DNA of 64,000 nucleotides, taken from Pseudomonas trivialis (GTDB taxonomy: Bacteria; Pseudomonadota; Gammaproteobacteria; Pseudomonadales; Pseudomonadaceae). Location: positions 1 to 64,000 of the forward strand of contig NZ_JYLK01000016.1 in the NCBI RefSeq assembly GCF_001439805.1. The letters run 5' to 3'. The position numbers and the translations under genes were made by a program. A model generated the notes under the pieces. The model searched no databases, was not told the origin of the DNA, and worked only from the letters and a program-made list of their open reading frames with translations. Positions 56,474 to 64,000 of this stretch are shown here, piece by piece (within the stretch, counting starts at the first letter, position 1; every line of letters begins with the position of its first letter).

Positions 56474-59245
56474 TTGCGCTGGCTCAGGATCGCCATAGGT
56501 TTCACTGTCAGTCTGCTGACATTGCTCTGCTTGTTCCCGGCCCAGGCGGCCGCACAAGGCAGTGGTTGGGCGATATTGCTCGACGAACAGGCTGACCTGC
56601 AACTGAGCGACATACGGTCCCCGCGCTACACCAATCAATTCAGCCCCACCGAACTGGACCGCATCACCGCTGCCCCGCCGGACGGTGCATTGTGGGTACG
56701 CTTCAAGCTGCAACCCGGCAAGCACGAGCAACTGCTGCGGGTATTCGCCCCCGACCTGTCGCACCTGAGCCTGTATGTGCTGGACGGTGACACCCTGGTC
56801 GAACAGCAGAACACCGGCACCCGCCAGCCGCAGGCGGACCGTCCACTGCCCAGCAGTGATTTCATGCTGCCGATGCCCCAGAGCCAGAAGCCTCTTGAGG
56901 TCTACCTGCGCCTGGTGTCGGAACACGAGCTGCGCCCCTACATCACCCTGGAGCCGGCGGTACTGGCCGCCGCCAACCAGAACCAGACGCTGGTCTACGG
57001 CCTGCTCTTCGGCGTGCTGGCGATGCTGATCCTGCATAACCTCACACGTTTCGCCTATCACCGCTCGCGCAGCAGCCTGTGGCTGGCGGCCTGCGAAGTG
57101 CTGCTGATGCTCAGCCTGGCGCTGCTGCTCAATCTGGTGGGGCCGTGGCTGCCCAACTGGCACGCGGTCCAGACCCCCGGCGCCTACCTGGCCCTGTTGC
57201 TCACCGCGCCCTGCGGGCTGATGTACGCCTACCGTTTCTTCATGCCGCTGGGGCCGCATCCGCTGAACAAGCTGTTGATGGCCGATATCCTCGTGATCGT
57301 GCTGTGCGGCCTGTTGCTGCTGTTCGTCAACACCCTGCCGCTGAACATCATCACCTACGCCCTGGTGGCCCTGGCCGGCCTGAGCATGCTGTTCGTCTCG
57401 GCCTGTCACTGGCAAAAAGGCTACCGCCCGGCGCGTCTGTTCGTGGCGGCGATGGTGGTGTTCAACATCGGCACGCTGATCATCCTGCCCGCCCTGCTCG
57501 GCCTGACGCTGGTGGCACCGCAGGGGCTGATCGTGACGCTGCTCGGTTTTATCTGCCTGAGCGGCCTGCTGATGAGCCTGGCCCTGGGTGAACGCCAGCG
57601 CGCCATAGTCGAAACCCGCTTCAGCCTCAGCCGCGACCTGGCCGCAAGCAACGCCGAAATCGCCGCCAAGGCCGAGTTCCTGGCGAAGATCAGCCACGAA
57701 ATCCGCACCCCCATGAACGGCGTGCTGGGCATGACCGAGTTGCTGCTGGGCACGCCGCTGTCGGTCAAGCAGCGCGACTATGTGCAGACCATCCACAGCG
57801 CGGGTAACGAACTCCTCACGCTGATCAACGAAATTCTCGACATTTCCAATCTCGAGTCCGGACAGATCGAGCTCGATGACGTGCAGTTCGACCTCAACGC
57901 ACTGATCGACGACTGCCTGAGCATCTTCCGCGCCAAGGCCGAACAGCAGAACGTCGAGCTGATCAGCTTTATTCAGCCCCAGGTCCCCCGCGTCATCAGC
58001 GGCGACCCCACGCGCCTGCGCCAGGCGATGCTGAGCCTGTTGGAAAACGCCCTGCAGAAAACCGACGAAGGTGAAGTGCTGATCGTGATCGCGCTGGAAG
58101 ACCGCAACACCCAGCCACGCTTGCGCATTGCCGTGCAGGACAGCGGCCTGCCGATGGACGCCGCCGAACGCGACGCCCTGCTGCACAGCGAACTGCACAG
58201 CAAGAATTTCGTGTCGGCCACGCGCCTGAGCGGCCACTTGGGTCTGGTGATCGCGCGCCAGTTGATCCTGTTGATGAACGGCGAGTTCGGCATCAAGAGC
58301 GGCACGCATCAGGGCAGCACCTTGTGGCTGACTCTGCCGCTGGACCCGCAGCGCCTGGAACACCCGACCTGCGACCTCGACGGCCCCCTGCAGGATGCAC
58401 GCGTGCTGGTGGTGGACGACAACGACACCTGCCGCAAGGTGCTGGTGCAGCAATGCAGCGCCTGGGGCCTGAATGTCAGCGCCGTGTCGTCCGGCAAGGA
58501 AGCGCTGGCGCTGCTGCGCACCAAGGCGCACCTGCGCGATTACTTCGACATTGTGCTGCTGGACCAGAACATGCCCGGCATGACCGGCATGCAGCTCGCG
58601 GCGAAGATCAAGGAAGACCCGAGCCTGAACCACGACATCCTGTTGATCATGCTCACCGGCATCAGCAACGCGCCGAGCAAGGTCATCGCGCGCAACAGCG
58701 GGATCAAGCGCATCCTCGCCAAACCGGTAGCCGGCTACACGCTCAAGACCACCCTGGCCGACGAACTGACCCAGCGCAACAAAGGCAACGTGCAGCCACG
58801 CGCGCACCTCAGCGCACCGGCTGCGATCACCGTGCCGGCAGACTTCCGCATCCTCGTGGCCGAAGACAACAGCATCTCCACCAAGGTGATTCGCGGCATG
58901 CTCGGCAAGCTCAACCTTGACCCGGACACTGCCAGCAACGGCGAAGAAGCCCTGCAAGCGATGAAGGCCCAGCGCTACGACCTGGTGCTGATGGACTGCG
59001 AGATGCCGGTGCTTGATGGCTTCTCCGCCACCCAGCAGTTACGCGCATGGGAAGTCAGCCACCAGCGGATCCGCACCCCGGTGGTGGCGCTGACCGCGCA
59101 TATTCTTTCGGAACACAAGGAACGCGCACGCCAGGCCGGAATGGACGGGCACATGGCCAAGCCGGTGGAGTTGTCGCAGTTGCGTGAGCTGGTGGAGTTC
59201 TGGGTGGCGCAGCGCCAACAGCGCCCGGAACACGAGCCCTCCTGA
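56474..59245 (+). CDS. retS: Hybrid sensor kinase RetS
   Basis: A 923-residue hybrid sensor that, in P. aeruginosa, binds GacS and blocks Gac/Rsm signalling, switching between motile/virulent and biofilm programmes. Order: signal peptide, periplasmic 7TMR-DISMED2 sensor (residues about 30-165), seven transmembrane helices (about 175-385), HisKA with H408 in ISHEIRTPMNG, HATPase, receiver 1 with D697, receiver 2 with D841. The ATPase boxes are degenerate: N-box LLENALQKT, G1 QDSGLPMD, and SGHLGL instead of GTGLGL, consistent with antagonism rather than kinase output. The start is TTG at 56474, seven bases after AAGGGA; the long upstream frame extension overlaps purD and is rejected. Confidence 0.92.
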   Translation: MRWLRIAIGFTVSLLTLLCLFPAQAAAQGSGWAILLDEQADLQLSDIRSPRYTNQFSPTELDRITAAPPDGALWVRFKLQPGKHEQLLRVFAPDLSHLSLYVLDGDTLVEQQNTGTRQPQADRPLPSSDFMLPMPQSQKPLEVYLRLVSEHELRPYITLEPAVLAAANQNQTLVYGLLFGVLAMLILHNLTRFAYHRSRSSLWLAACEVLLMLSLALLLNLVGPWLPNWHAVQTPGAYLALLLTAPCGLMYAYRFFMPLGPHPLNKLLMADILVIVLCGLLLLFVNTLPLNIITYALVALAGLSMLFVSACHWQKGYRPARLFVAAMVVFNIGTLIILPALLGLTLVAPQGLIVTLLGFICLSGLLMSLALGERQRAIVETRFSLSRDLAASNAEIAAKAEFLAKISHEIRTPMNGVLGMTELLLGTPLSVKQRDYVQTIHSAGNELLTLINEILDISNLESGQIELDDVQFDLNALIDDCLSIFRAKAEQQNVELISFIQPQVPRVISGDPTRLRQAMLSLLENALQKTDEGEVLIVIALEDRNTQPRLRIAVQDSGLPMDAAERDALLHSELHSKNFVSATRLSGHLGLVIARQLILLMNGEFGIKSGTHQGSTLWLTLPLDPQRLEHPTCDLDGPLQDARVLVVDDNDTCRKVLVQQCSAWGLNVSAVSSGKEALALLRTKAHLRDYFDIVLLDQNMPGMTGMQLAAKIKEDPSLNHDILLIMLTGISNAPSKVIARNSGIKRILAKPVAGYTLKTTLADELTQRNKGNVQPRAHLSAPAAITVPADFRILVAEDNSISTKVIRGMLGKLNLDPDTASNGEEALQAMKAQRYDLVLMDCEMPVLDGFSATQQLRAWEVSHQRIRTPVVALTAHILSEHKERARQAGMDGHMAKPVELSQLRELVEFWVAQRQQRPEHEPS

Positions 59246-59282
59246 CGTCAACTGCGCCGTCTTGCAGCAACCTCCAGCTTCC

Positions 59283-59447
59283 GTGGCGAGCGGGCTTGCC
59301 CCGCGTTGGGCTGCGCAGCAGCCCCAAAACCATGTTCTGCGTAGTTTCAGGTACACCGCGTGTTCTTTGATTGGGGGCGCTTCGCGTCCCAACGCGGGGC
59401 AAGCCCGCTCGCCACAGGGGCCCCGGTTTGCTGCGCGACAGCGCTAG
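59283..59447 (-). repeat. Palindromic dispersed element with flank, inverted relative to 25589
   Basis: Perfect 28-bp inverted ends (59283-59310 and 59388-59415). Read on the minus strand, its interior is nearly identical to that at 25645-25721, and the flank (59416-59447, CGCTGTCGCGCAGCAAAC) also matches. The 52-bp module present at 25757-25808 is absent. It fills most of the 228-base gap between retS and the orphan gene. Confidence 0.88.
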
Positions 59448-59473
59448 TTGATCTCCCACGCGTGATAAATGCC

Positions 59474-60253
59474 TCAGATGCGGTATCTGGCGATAGCCGA
59501 CTGCACCTTGTCCCCCGCGCTCTCGCGCATCAGCTGGATGGTTTTCTCGTTGACCAGCGAGGTATTGAGCACCAGGCACGTCTGCCCGCTGAAGGCCTCG
59601 AACGACGAACTGTCCCACTCCAGAAACGGCAGCACCACCTGTTTGCTCACGCCCTGGCTGCTGTAGGTCACCAGCACCATCATCACTTCGCCGTTGGTTT
59701 CGGTGCAGGAGGCCACACCAAAGTCACCGCCCTGCTGCAGCGTGCTGTTGCGCTTGAACAGCTCGAACGAGGCGGGTTGCTGCTTCATGGCCTCCAGCGC
59801 ATCCGCCGCCAGCTTGGGCAAGGCCGCCAGCACTGGCCCGGCCAGCGCGGTCGAAGCGAACATCGCGGCAATCATGTTCAGCACCGCCAGTTGCACCGTC
59901 AGGCCCTTGCCGCTGCTGGACACCCGCTCGAAGCTGCTGCGCATCGGCAGCCAGCCCAGGCTGATCATCACCTTGATGAATTCGTCGTACCACGCCTCGG
60001 TGCCGCGATGAACCTTCAACACATCGCTGACATAACTGCTGGCCAGCAGGTAACTTTTGCGAATGTATTCGCGGCTCAGGCCGGACAGGCCCTCGGCAAA
60101 CGAGATCACGCTGTTATTGACCACCGCCGCATTCGAATCGTCGTCGGGATCGGGGGCCGACAAAGCCTGCGCACCGGACGCCGCCGGCAGTTTGTAGGCC
60201 GCAATCAACTTGCGCCTTTTTGTACTGTTGATCCTTCTATGATGTCGCTCCAT
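59474..60253 (-). CDS. Protein of unknown function (orphan, 259 residues)
   Basis: I do not recognise a family. The N-terminus is very basic (RHHRRINSTKRRKLI), followed by a short acidic linker (SAPDPDDDSN), then a helical-looking region (REYIRKSYLLASSYVSDVLK). A hydrophobic, Ala/Gly-rich segment with small residues sits near the middle (residues about 118-145, MIAAMFASTALAGPVLAAL). The C-terminal part is strand-rich (EVMMVLVTYSSQGVSKQVVL, VNEKTIQLMRE). There is no signal peptide. GGAG lies eight bases before the ATG at 60253; the frame to 60331 is not supported. It is alone between a palindromic element and the cob terminator on the same strand. An amphipathic mid-segment could insert into membranes, which is speculative. 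Confidence 0.78.
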   Translation of the reverse strand: MERHHRRINSTKRRKLIAAYKLPAASGAQALSAPDPDDDSNAAVVNNSVISFAEGLSGLSREYIRKSYLLASSYVSDVLKVHRGTEAWYDEFIKVMISLGWLPMRSSFERVSSSGKGLTVQLAVLNMIAAMFASTALAGPVLAALPKLAADALEAMKQQPASFELFKRNSTLQQGGDFGVASCTETNGEVMMVLVTYSSQGVSKQVVLPFLEWDSSSFEAFSGQTCLVLNTSLVNEKTIQLMRESAGDKVQSAIARYRI

Positions 60254-60420
60254 GTTCAGCTCTCCACAAGCACCCCACATTGGGGCTGCCTTCACCCTAG
60301 TCCAGTGGCGGGCGCGCTTGCCAGACGACACTTATCCCTTGCTGGCGCGCACGGGGGAGACGCCGCCCAGCCATTGCTGGGCGCGGCACCAGGGGGTACG
60401 GATTTCTTCGATTGAAAAAG

Positions 60421-60469
60421 AAAAAGCCCCGACTAACCGCAGGTAAACCCCAGGATTAATCGGCGCTTT
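60421..60469 (-). terminator. Terminator of the cob operon
   Basis: Read on the minus strand, AAAGCGCCGATTAA (60456-60469) pairs imperfectly with TTAGTCGGGGCTTT (60421-60436), followed by TTTTTCTTTTTC. It starts ten bases after the cobJ stop codon. The remaining 160-base gap to the orphan gene holds no other visible feature. Confidence 0.75.
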
Positions 60470-60478
60470 CCCACGGTG

Positions 60479-62128
60479 TCAGGTGTTGGGTTTGTCGCCG
60501 TACCAGCGCGGCGTGTACACCCATTCACCGCCACCGGCACGCGGGAATGTGCAGGTGGTGGACGAGCCGATCAGCACCATGGTGCGCATGTCCACCTGCT
60601 CGGGCGTGAGTTGCCCCAGCGTGGTGACGCGCAGGGTCTGGCCCGGTCGCCCGATATCGCGGCCAAGCACCACCGGTGTTTCGGGCCTGCGGTGCTGCGC
60701 GACGATTTCCAGCGCTCGCCCCAGTTGCCACGGCCGAGCACGGGAGATCGGGTTGTAGAACGCCAGCGCCAGGTCGGCCTGGGACGCGAGGTCCAGGCGT
60801 TTTTCGATGATCGACCAGGGTTTGAGGTTGTCCGACAGCGACATCATGCAGAAGTCGTGACCCAGCGGCGCGCCGGCCTGGGCGGCGGTCGCCAGCGACG
60901 CAGACACCCCCGGCAGGATCTGCAGGTCGACCTGATGCCACATCGGGTCGCTGGATTCGTGCAGCGCCTCGATCACCGCCGCCGCCATCGCAAATACGCC
61001 CGGATCGCCGGACGACACCACCACCACCGAACGGCCTTGCACGGCCAGTTCGAAAGCGTGACGCGCACGCTGCATTTCTTCGCGGTTGTCGGTGCAATGC
61101 TGCACCTGATCATCGCGGAACGGCCCGGCCATGCGCACATAGGTTTCATAGCCCAGCACATCGGTGCAACGCGCCAGTTCGGCCTTCACCGCCGGCACCA
61201 TCAACTCGGCGGCGCCGGGGCCCAGGCCGATGACTGCGAGGCGACCACGCACGCGGCCAACCTGGGACAGGTCCAGCGGCTGCTCGGCTACATCGATCAC
61301 GATATCGGCGTCCGGGCTGACGCTGGCGAACCGCAGCGGCACCGCCAACAGCGTTGCGGCTTCGTGCAGCGACGCGTCCGCCATCTGCGTGTCACTGGCC
61401 AACAGGCAGGCCAGCGATTGCAGCGCGATGCCAGACTGGTCCAACGCTGCGCGCACCCGCTCGGCCAACTGCGCGCCCGGTTTGCAGGTGACGCTCACAT
61501 TTTTCGGGTAAATCAGCAGTTCATTGGCCGCAGGCGCGCGCGCGGCGCTGCCCACGTGAATCGCCAACCGCGCCTGCTGATCCTGGGGCAGATTCGCCTC
61601 GTTCAACCACGGCGCCGCCCCTTCGATGCGCACATGTTCGCCGGCCAGCAGATCGCTGACAAAGCGCTTGCCCAGCTCCAGGTCCCCCAGCTCATAACCC
61701 TGGGGCGGGTTGAGCAGGCAGGTGCCGAAACGCAGCTCGCCACTGGTGGTGATCGCCGCCGCCACGTTCAAAGCCGCCGCGATCTCGCGCGCCATGACAT
61801 TCACGCCGCCCAGGCCACCGAGCAGCGGCACCACCGCACTGCCGTCCTCGGCCACCGCCAGCACGGCGGGCTCTTCGCCCTTTTCCAACAACAGCGGCGC
61901 CAGGGTGCGAATCACAATGCCGGCGGCGCACAGGGCAATCAGCGGCGTGCCCTGCTGGTACAGCTGGCGCAGCGTGGCGCCGAATTCGCTGTAATTTACG
62001 TCCGCGCCTTCGACCCGTCCGGCCAGGCCGTGGATCAACGCGCCGGGATAAACCTGCTGAATACGGCGCGCGGTGGCGAGGCTGCCCTGGCCGAGGATGA
62101 CGATCGCGGGATTGATCACCCTTGCCAC
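60479..62128 (-). CDS. cobJ: CbiG-like / precorrin-3B C17-methyltransferase (CobJ) fusion
   Basis: A 549-residue fusion. Residues about 1-290 form a CbiG-like domain: an N-terminal nucleotide-binding-like part (IALCAAGIVIRTLAPLL, GGLGGVNVMAREIA) and a C-terminal CobE/CbiG-C part (GCxS-like LACLLASDTQMAD). Residues about 295-549 form the CobJ SAM methyltransferase (LAVIGLGPGAAELMVPAVKAEL in two parts; VSSGDPGVFAMAAAV), which methylates C17 and contracts the corrin ring. It acts in the aerobic cobalamin pathway next to CobG. The GTG at 62128 is possible, but the GTG at 62119 giving a 4-base overlap with cobI is equally plausible. A terminator follows. Confidence 0.9.
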   Translation of the reverse strand: MARVINPAIVILGQGSLATARRIQQVYPGALIHGLAGRVEGADVNYSEFGATLRQLYQQGTPLIALCAAGIVIRTLAPLLLEKGEEPAVLAVAEDGSAVVPLLGGLGGVNVMAREIAAALNVAAAITTSGELRFGTCLLNPPQGYELGDLELGKRFVSDLLAGEHVRIEGAAPWLNEANLPQDQQARLAIHVGSAARAPAANELLIYPKNVSVTCKPGAQLAERVRAALDQSGIALQSLACLLASDTQMADASLHEAATLLAVPLRFASVSPDADIVIDVAEQPLDLSQVGRVRGRLAVIGLGPGAAELMVPAVKAELARCTDVLGYETYVRMAGPFRDDQVQHCTDNREEMQRARHAFELAVQGRSVVVVSSGDPGVFAMAAAVIEALHESSDPMWHQVDLQILPGVSASLATAAQAGAPLGHDFCMMSLSDNLKPWSIIEKRLDLASQADLALAFYNPISRARPWQLGRALEIVAQHRRPETPVVLGRDIGRPGQTLRVTTLGQLTPEQVDMRTMVLIGSSTTCTFPRAGGGEWVYTPRWYGDKPNT

Positions 62129-62847
62129 CGTTCACCAGGCACGATGATCAGCGAGAAATACGGCGACGACATCGGCACCACCTGATCCAGCGGCACGATT
62201 TTCTGATTGGCCATGGTTGCGCGCTCCACATACAGCGCACGGTCGGCAAGCCCCAGCTCTTCCAGCACCTGGCGCACCTTGGGGAAATTGCGGCCCAGCT
62301 TCATGATCACTGCCGCGTCGGCATCGGCCAGACGGCGCTTGAGGTCGTCATGGGGCAATACGCCCGACAGCACCGACAGGCTCTGGTTGCGGTACACCAA
62401 TGGCGCGCCGAGCACCGAAGCGCCACCGAGCATTGAGCACACGCCGGGGATGACCTGCGCGTCGTAGCGCTCGGCCAGGCGGTCGTGCAGGTACATATAG
62501 GAGCCGTAGAAGAACGGGTCGCCCTCGCAGATCACCGCCACATCGCGGCCGGCGTCCAGATGCGCCGCCACGTGCAGGCTGGCGGTGTCGTAGAAATCGC
62601 TGATCACCTGTTCGTAGGACAGCGGTGCCGGCAGTGCTTCGGTGGTCACCGGGTACACCAGCGGCATCAGCGTCTGCTGAGGCACCAGGTGATCCTCGAT
62701 GATGCTGAACGCGTTGCCCTTCTTGCCCTTGGCCACGAAGTACGCCACCACCGGGGATTCGCGCAGCAGGCGCAGCGCCTTCACGGTGATCAGCTCAGGG
62801 TCGCCGGGGCCGACGCCCAGGCCGATCAAGCGTCCGCGTGCCGGCAT
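62116..62847 (-). CDS. cobI: Precorrin-2 C20-methyltransferase
   Basis: A 243-residue SAM-dependent tetrapyrrole methylase. Family signature GLGVGPGDPELITVKALRLL (residues about 9-28), VAVICEGDPFFYGSYMYLHD (the second conserved SAM segment), and VIPGVCSMLGG. It methylates precorrin-2 at C20 to give precorrin-3A. The ATG at 62847 overlaps the cobH stop by one base (TGATG) and its end overlaps cobJ, so the three genes are translationally coupled. Confidence 0.93.
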   Translation of the reverse strand: MPARGRLIGLGVGPGDPELITVKALRLLRESPVVAYFVAKGKKGNAFSIIEDHLVPQQTLMPLVYPVTTEALPAPLSYEQVISDFYDTASLHVAAHLDAGRDVAVICEGDPFFYGSYMYLHDRLAERYDAQVIPGVCSMLGGASVLGAPLVYRNQSLSVLSGVLPHDDLKRRLADADAAVIMKLGRNFPKVRQVLEELGLADRALYVERATMANQKIVPLDQVVPMSSPYFSLIIVPGERWQG

Positions 62848-63473
62848 CACTCCACCTCCGTGGCAAGCGCATTGACGGCGGCGGCGGCCATGGCGCTGCC
62901 GCCGAGGCGACCCTGCATGATCACGAAGGGCACGCCACGGCTGTCGGCGGCAAGCATCGCCTTGGATTCGGCGGCGCCGACGAAGCCGACAGGGAAGCCG
63001 AGGATCAGCGCCGGTTTCGGCGCGCCGGCATCGAGCATCTCCAGCAGGTAAAACAGTGCGGTCGGTGCGTTGCCGATCACCACCACACTGCCTTCCAGGT
63101 GCGGGCGCCACAGCTCCAGCGCGGCGGCAGAGCGGGTGTTGCCCAAGTCGCGCGCCAACTGCGGCACGCTGTCGTCACGCAGGGTGCAGATCACCTGATT
63201 GTTGGCCGGCAGGCGCGTGCGGGTCACGCCTTCGCTGACCATCCGCGCGTCACACAGGATCGGCGCGCCGGCCGCCAGCGCATCGCGCCCGGCCTTGCCC
63301 GCACCTTCGGAGAACTGCAGGCCGTCGATGGCGCCGACCATGCCGCACGCATGAATCACCCGCACCGCGAGTTTTTCCAGGTCGGCCGGGATGCGCTCCA
63401 GGTTGGCTTCCGCGCGAATGATGGCGAAGGAGTTGCGATAGATCTCCTGACCGTCGCGGATGTAATCAATCAT
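62847..63473 (-). CDS. cobH: Precorrin-8X methylmutase
   Basis: A 208-residue enzyme moving the methyl group from C11 to C12 to give hydrogenobyrinic acid. The catalytic histidine is H41 in VIHACGMVG, followed later by GNAPTALFYLLEML and PVGFVGAAESK, all typical of CobH/CbiC. The start ATG at 63473 gives the standard MIDYIRDGQEIYRNSF N-terminus. It overlaps cobG by eight bases upstream and cobI by one base downstream. An extension of the frame to 63569 runs into cobG and is rejected. Confidence 0.94.
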   Translation of the reverse strand: MIDYIRDGQEIYRNSFAIIRAEANLERIPADLEKLAVRVIHACGMVGAIDGLQFSEGAGKAGRDALAAGAPILCDARMVSEGVTRTRLPANNQVICTLRDDSVPQLARDLGNTRSAAALELWRPHLEGSVVVIGNAPTALFYLLEMLDAGAPKPALILGFPVGFVGAAESKAMLAADSRGVPFVIMQGRLGGSAMAAAAVNALATEVE

Positions 63474-64000
63474 CGGTGTTGCTCCGTGGACGAGCGCGCA
63501 GCACGGCGCCCGCCGCTTCAATGGAAAGGTTGCGCGCGTGCAGCCGGCCGAAACCCGGCTGGGCTGCATCGCGAAAATAGAGGTCGTAGTGGCCGGGGCT
63601 CACCGCCAGCAAGGTGACTGGCGCGGTGTGCGCAGCGGCGCAGGAGCGCGAGCAGCCGGACAGGTGCACGTCATGGCCGGGCGGCAGGCCGAGGGCGTCG
63701 GCCTTGGTGTCGGCCAGGCCCTTGGCGCAGCCGTTGGAACCGGTGCAGGCGATCACGCGGGCCAGGGGGGCGTCGGCCGAGCAGAGGAAGCCCAGTTGCG
63801 CCAAACCGGCTGTCACCACTTCAGGCTGGGTGAGGTTGGGCAGCAGCACGCCTTGCCAGGGGGTGACCCGCAAGGTGCCGTCGCCGTGTTCGCGGGCCAG
63901 TTGCGCGGCGCCGTGGAGCATCGTCGAATCCAGGCGACCCAGGGGGGCAACGACGGCAACGTAGCAGCGGTTTTTTTGAAGCTGTGGATAACTGCCCAAA
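63466..64000 (-). CDS. cobG: Precorrin-3B synthase CobG (C-terminal part)
   Basis: The gene is cut by the right edge; about the last 178 residues are present. These match the C-terminal half of the nitrite/sulfite-reductase-like oxygen-dependent precorrin-3B synthase: LRVTPWQGVLLPNL, and the [4Fe-4S] cysteines in ACTGSNGCAKG and LSGCSRSCAAAH. It hydroxylates precorrin-3A and forms the gamma-lactone, marking the aerobic route of B12 synthesis. It is the first visible gene of cobG-cobH-cobI-cobJ and overlaps cobH by eight bases. Confidence 0.9.
   Translation of the reverse strand, partial: LGSYPQLQKNRCYVAVVAPLGRLDSTMLHGAAQLAREHGDGTLRVTPWQGVLLPNLTQPEVVTAGLAQLGFLCSADAPLARVIACTGSNGCAKGLADTKADALGLPPGHDVHLSGCSRSCAAAHTAPVTLLAVSPGHYDLYFRDAAQPGFGRLHARNLSIEAAGAVLRARPRSNTDD

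Noticed and set aside
56456..58957. 833-codon minus-strand ORF opposite retS
   Set aside because: Antisense shadow with low-complexity Gln/His/Val composition; RetS domains are clear on the plus strand.
60476..62185. 569-codon plus-strand ORF opposite cobJ
   Set aside because: Arg/His/Gln-rich antisense shadow of the CbiG-CobJ gene.
63480..64000. Cobalamin riboswitch for the cob operon
   Set aside because: The operon start is outside the window; no B12-box-like sequence seen inside.
1..64000. CRISPR array, prophage, integron or autonomous insertion sequence
   Set aside because: No regularly spaced direct repeats, phage structural genes, integrase or transposase found; the repeats present are inverted intergenic palindromes.

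Overview
The window reads as chromosomal DNA of a fluorescent Pseudomonas, most likely the P. fluorescens group. GC is high throughout, coding density is high, and the gene order repeats blocks I know from P. aeruginosa: the bau/deaminase region, the copA-cueR/RIO-kinase/thiolase region, and speA-sui1-nudix-DUF2333-gcbA-ctpL-aroQ-accB-accC-prmA-DUF3426-dusB-fis-purH-purD-retS. The intergenic palindromes are of the REP/REPIN type typical of the P. fluorescens group. No prophage, transposase, CRISPR array or tRNA gene was recognised.

Layout. Bases 1-310 hold, on the minus strand, two tandem strong sigma70 promoters and a leader that look like the upstream part of a ribosomal RNA operon lying just left of the window. 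Bases 385-11660 form a nucleobase and beta-alanine catabolism neighbourhood: malonate/methylmalonate-semialdehyde dehydrogenase and beta-alanine transaminase with a divergent LysR regulator, an NCS2 nucleobase permease, a RutR-like TetR regulator, YigZ, an SDR, 8-oxoguanine deaminase, a Ca/H antiporter and adenine deaminase. Bases 11727-17620 hold two MFS transporters, an ArsR-like and a LysR regulator, and a small quinone/antibiotic monooxygenase plus quinone-reductase pair. Bases 17825-20865 are a copper module (small secreted protein, CueR-type operator, CopA, CueR).

Bases 20946-25557 carry a bacterial RIO kinase and a divergent thiolase / FabG-like / MaoC lipid set. Bases 25868-28145 are a minus-strand operon (MazG-like, CmoM, two DUF4136 lipoproteins). 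Bases 28305-36064 hold PBP1C and a bacterial alpha-2-macroglobulin, a known periplasmic defence pair, here with a small membrane protein gene between them. A MATE exporter and an esterase lipoprotein follow.

Bases 38603-56373 are mostly core genes: arginine decarboxylase, a diguanylate cyclase, a chemoreceptor, type II dehydroquinase, two acetyl-CoA carboxylase subunits, PrmA, DusB-Fis and PurH-PurD. RetS, the GacS-antagonising hybrid kinase, follows at 56474-59245. After one unrecognised gene (59474-60253), the window ends in a tightly overlapping cobalamin operon cobG(partial)-cobH-cobI-cobJ on the minus strand.

The least explained material is intergenic. One family of large palindromic elements (about 28-30 bp perfect inverted ends, about 136 bp long) occurs at three places. 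A locus at 36157-36240 looks like the same composite repeat without the palindromic body. A second family (REPIN-like pairs built on a GGGGGCTTGC hairpin) occurs between purH and purD, beside speA, downstream of pbpC, and inside the 5-prime end of the pbpC reading frame. The single most obscure protein is the orphan at 59474-60253.
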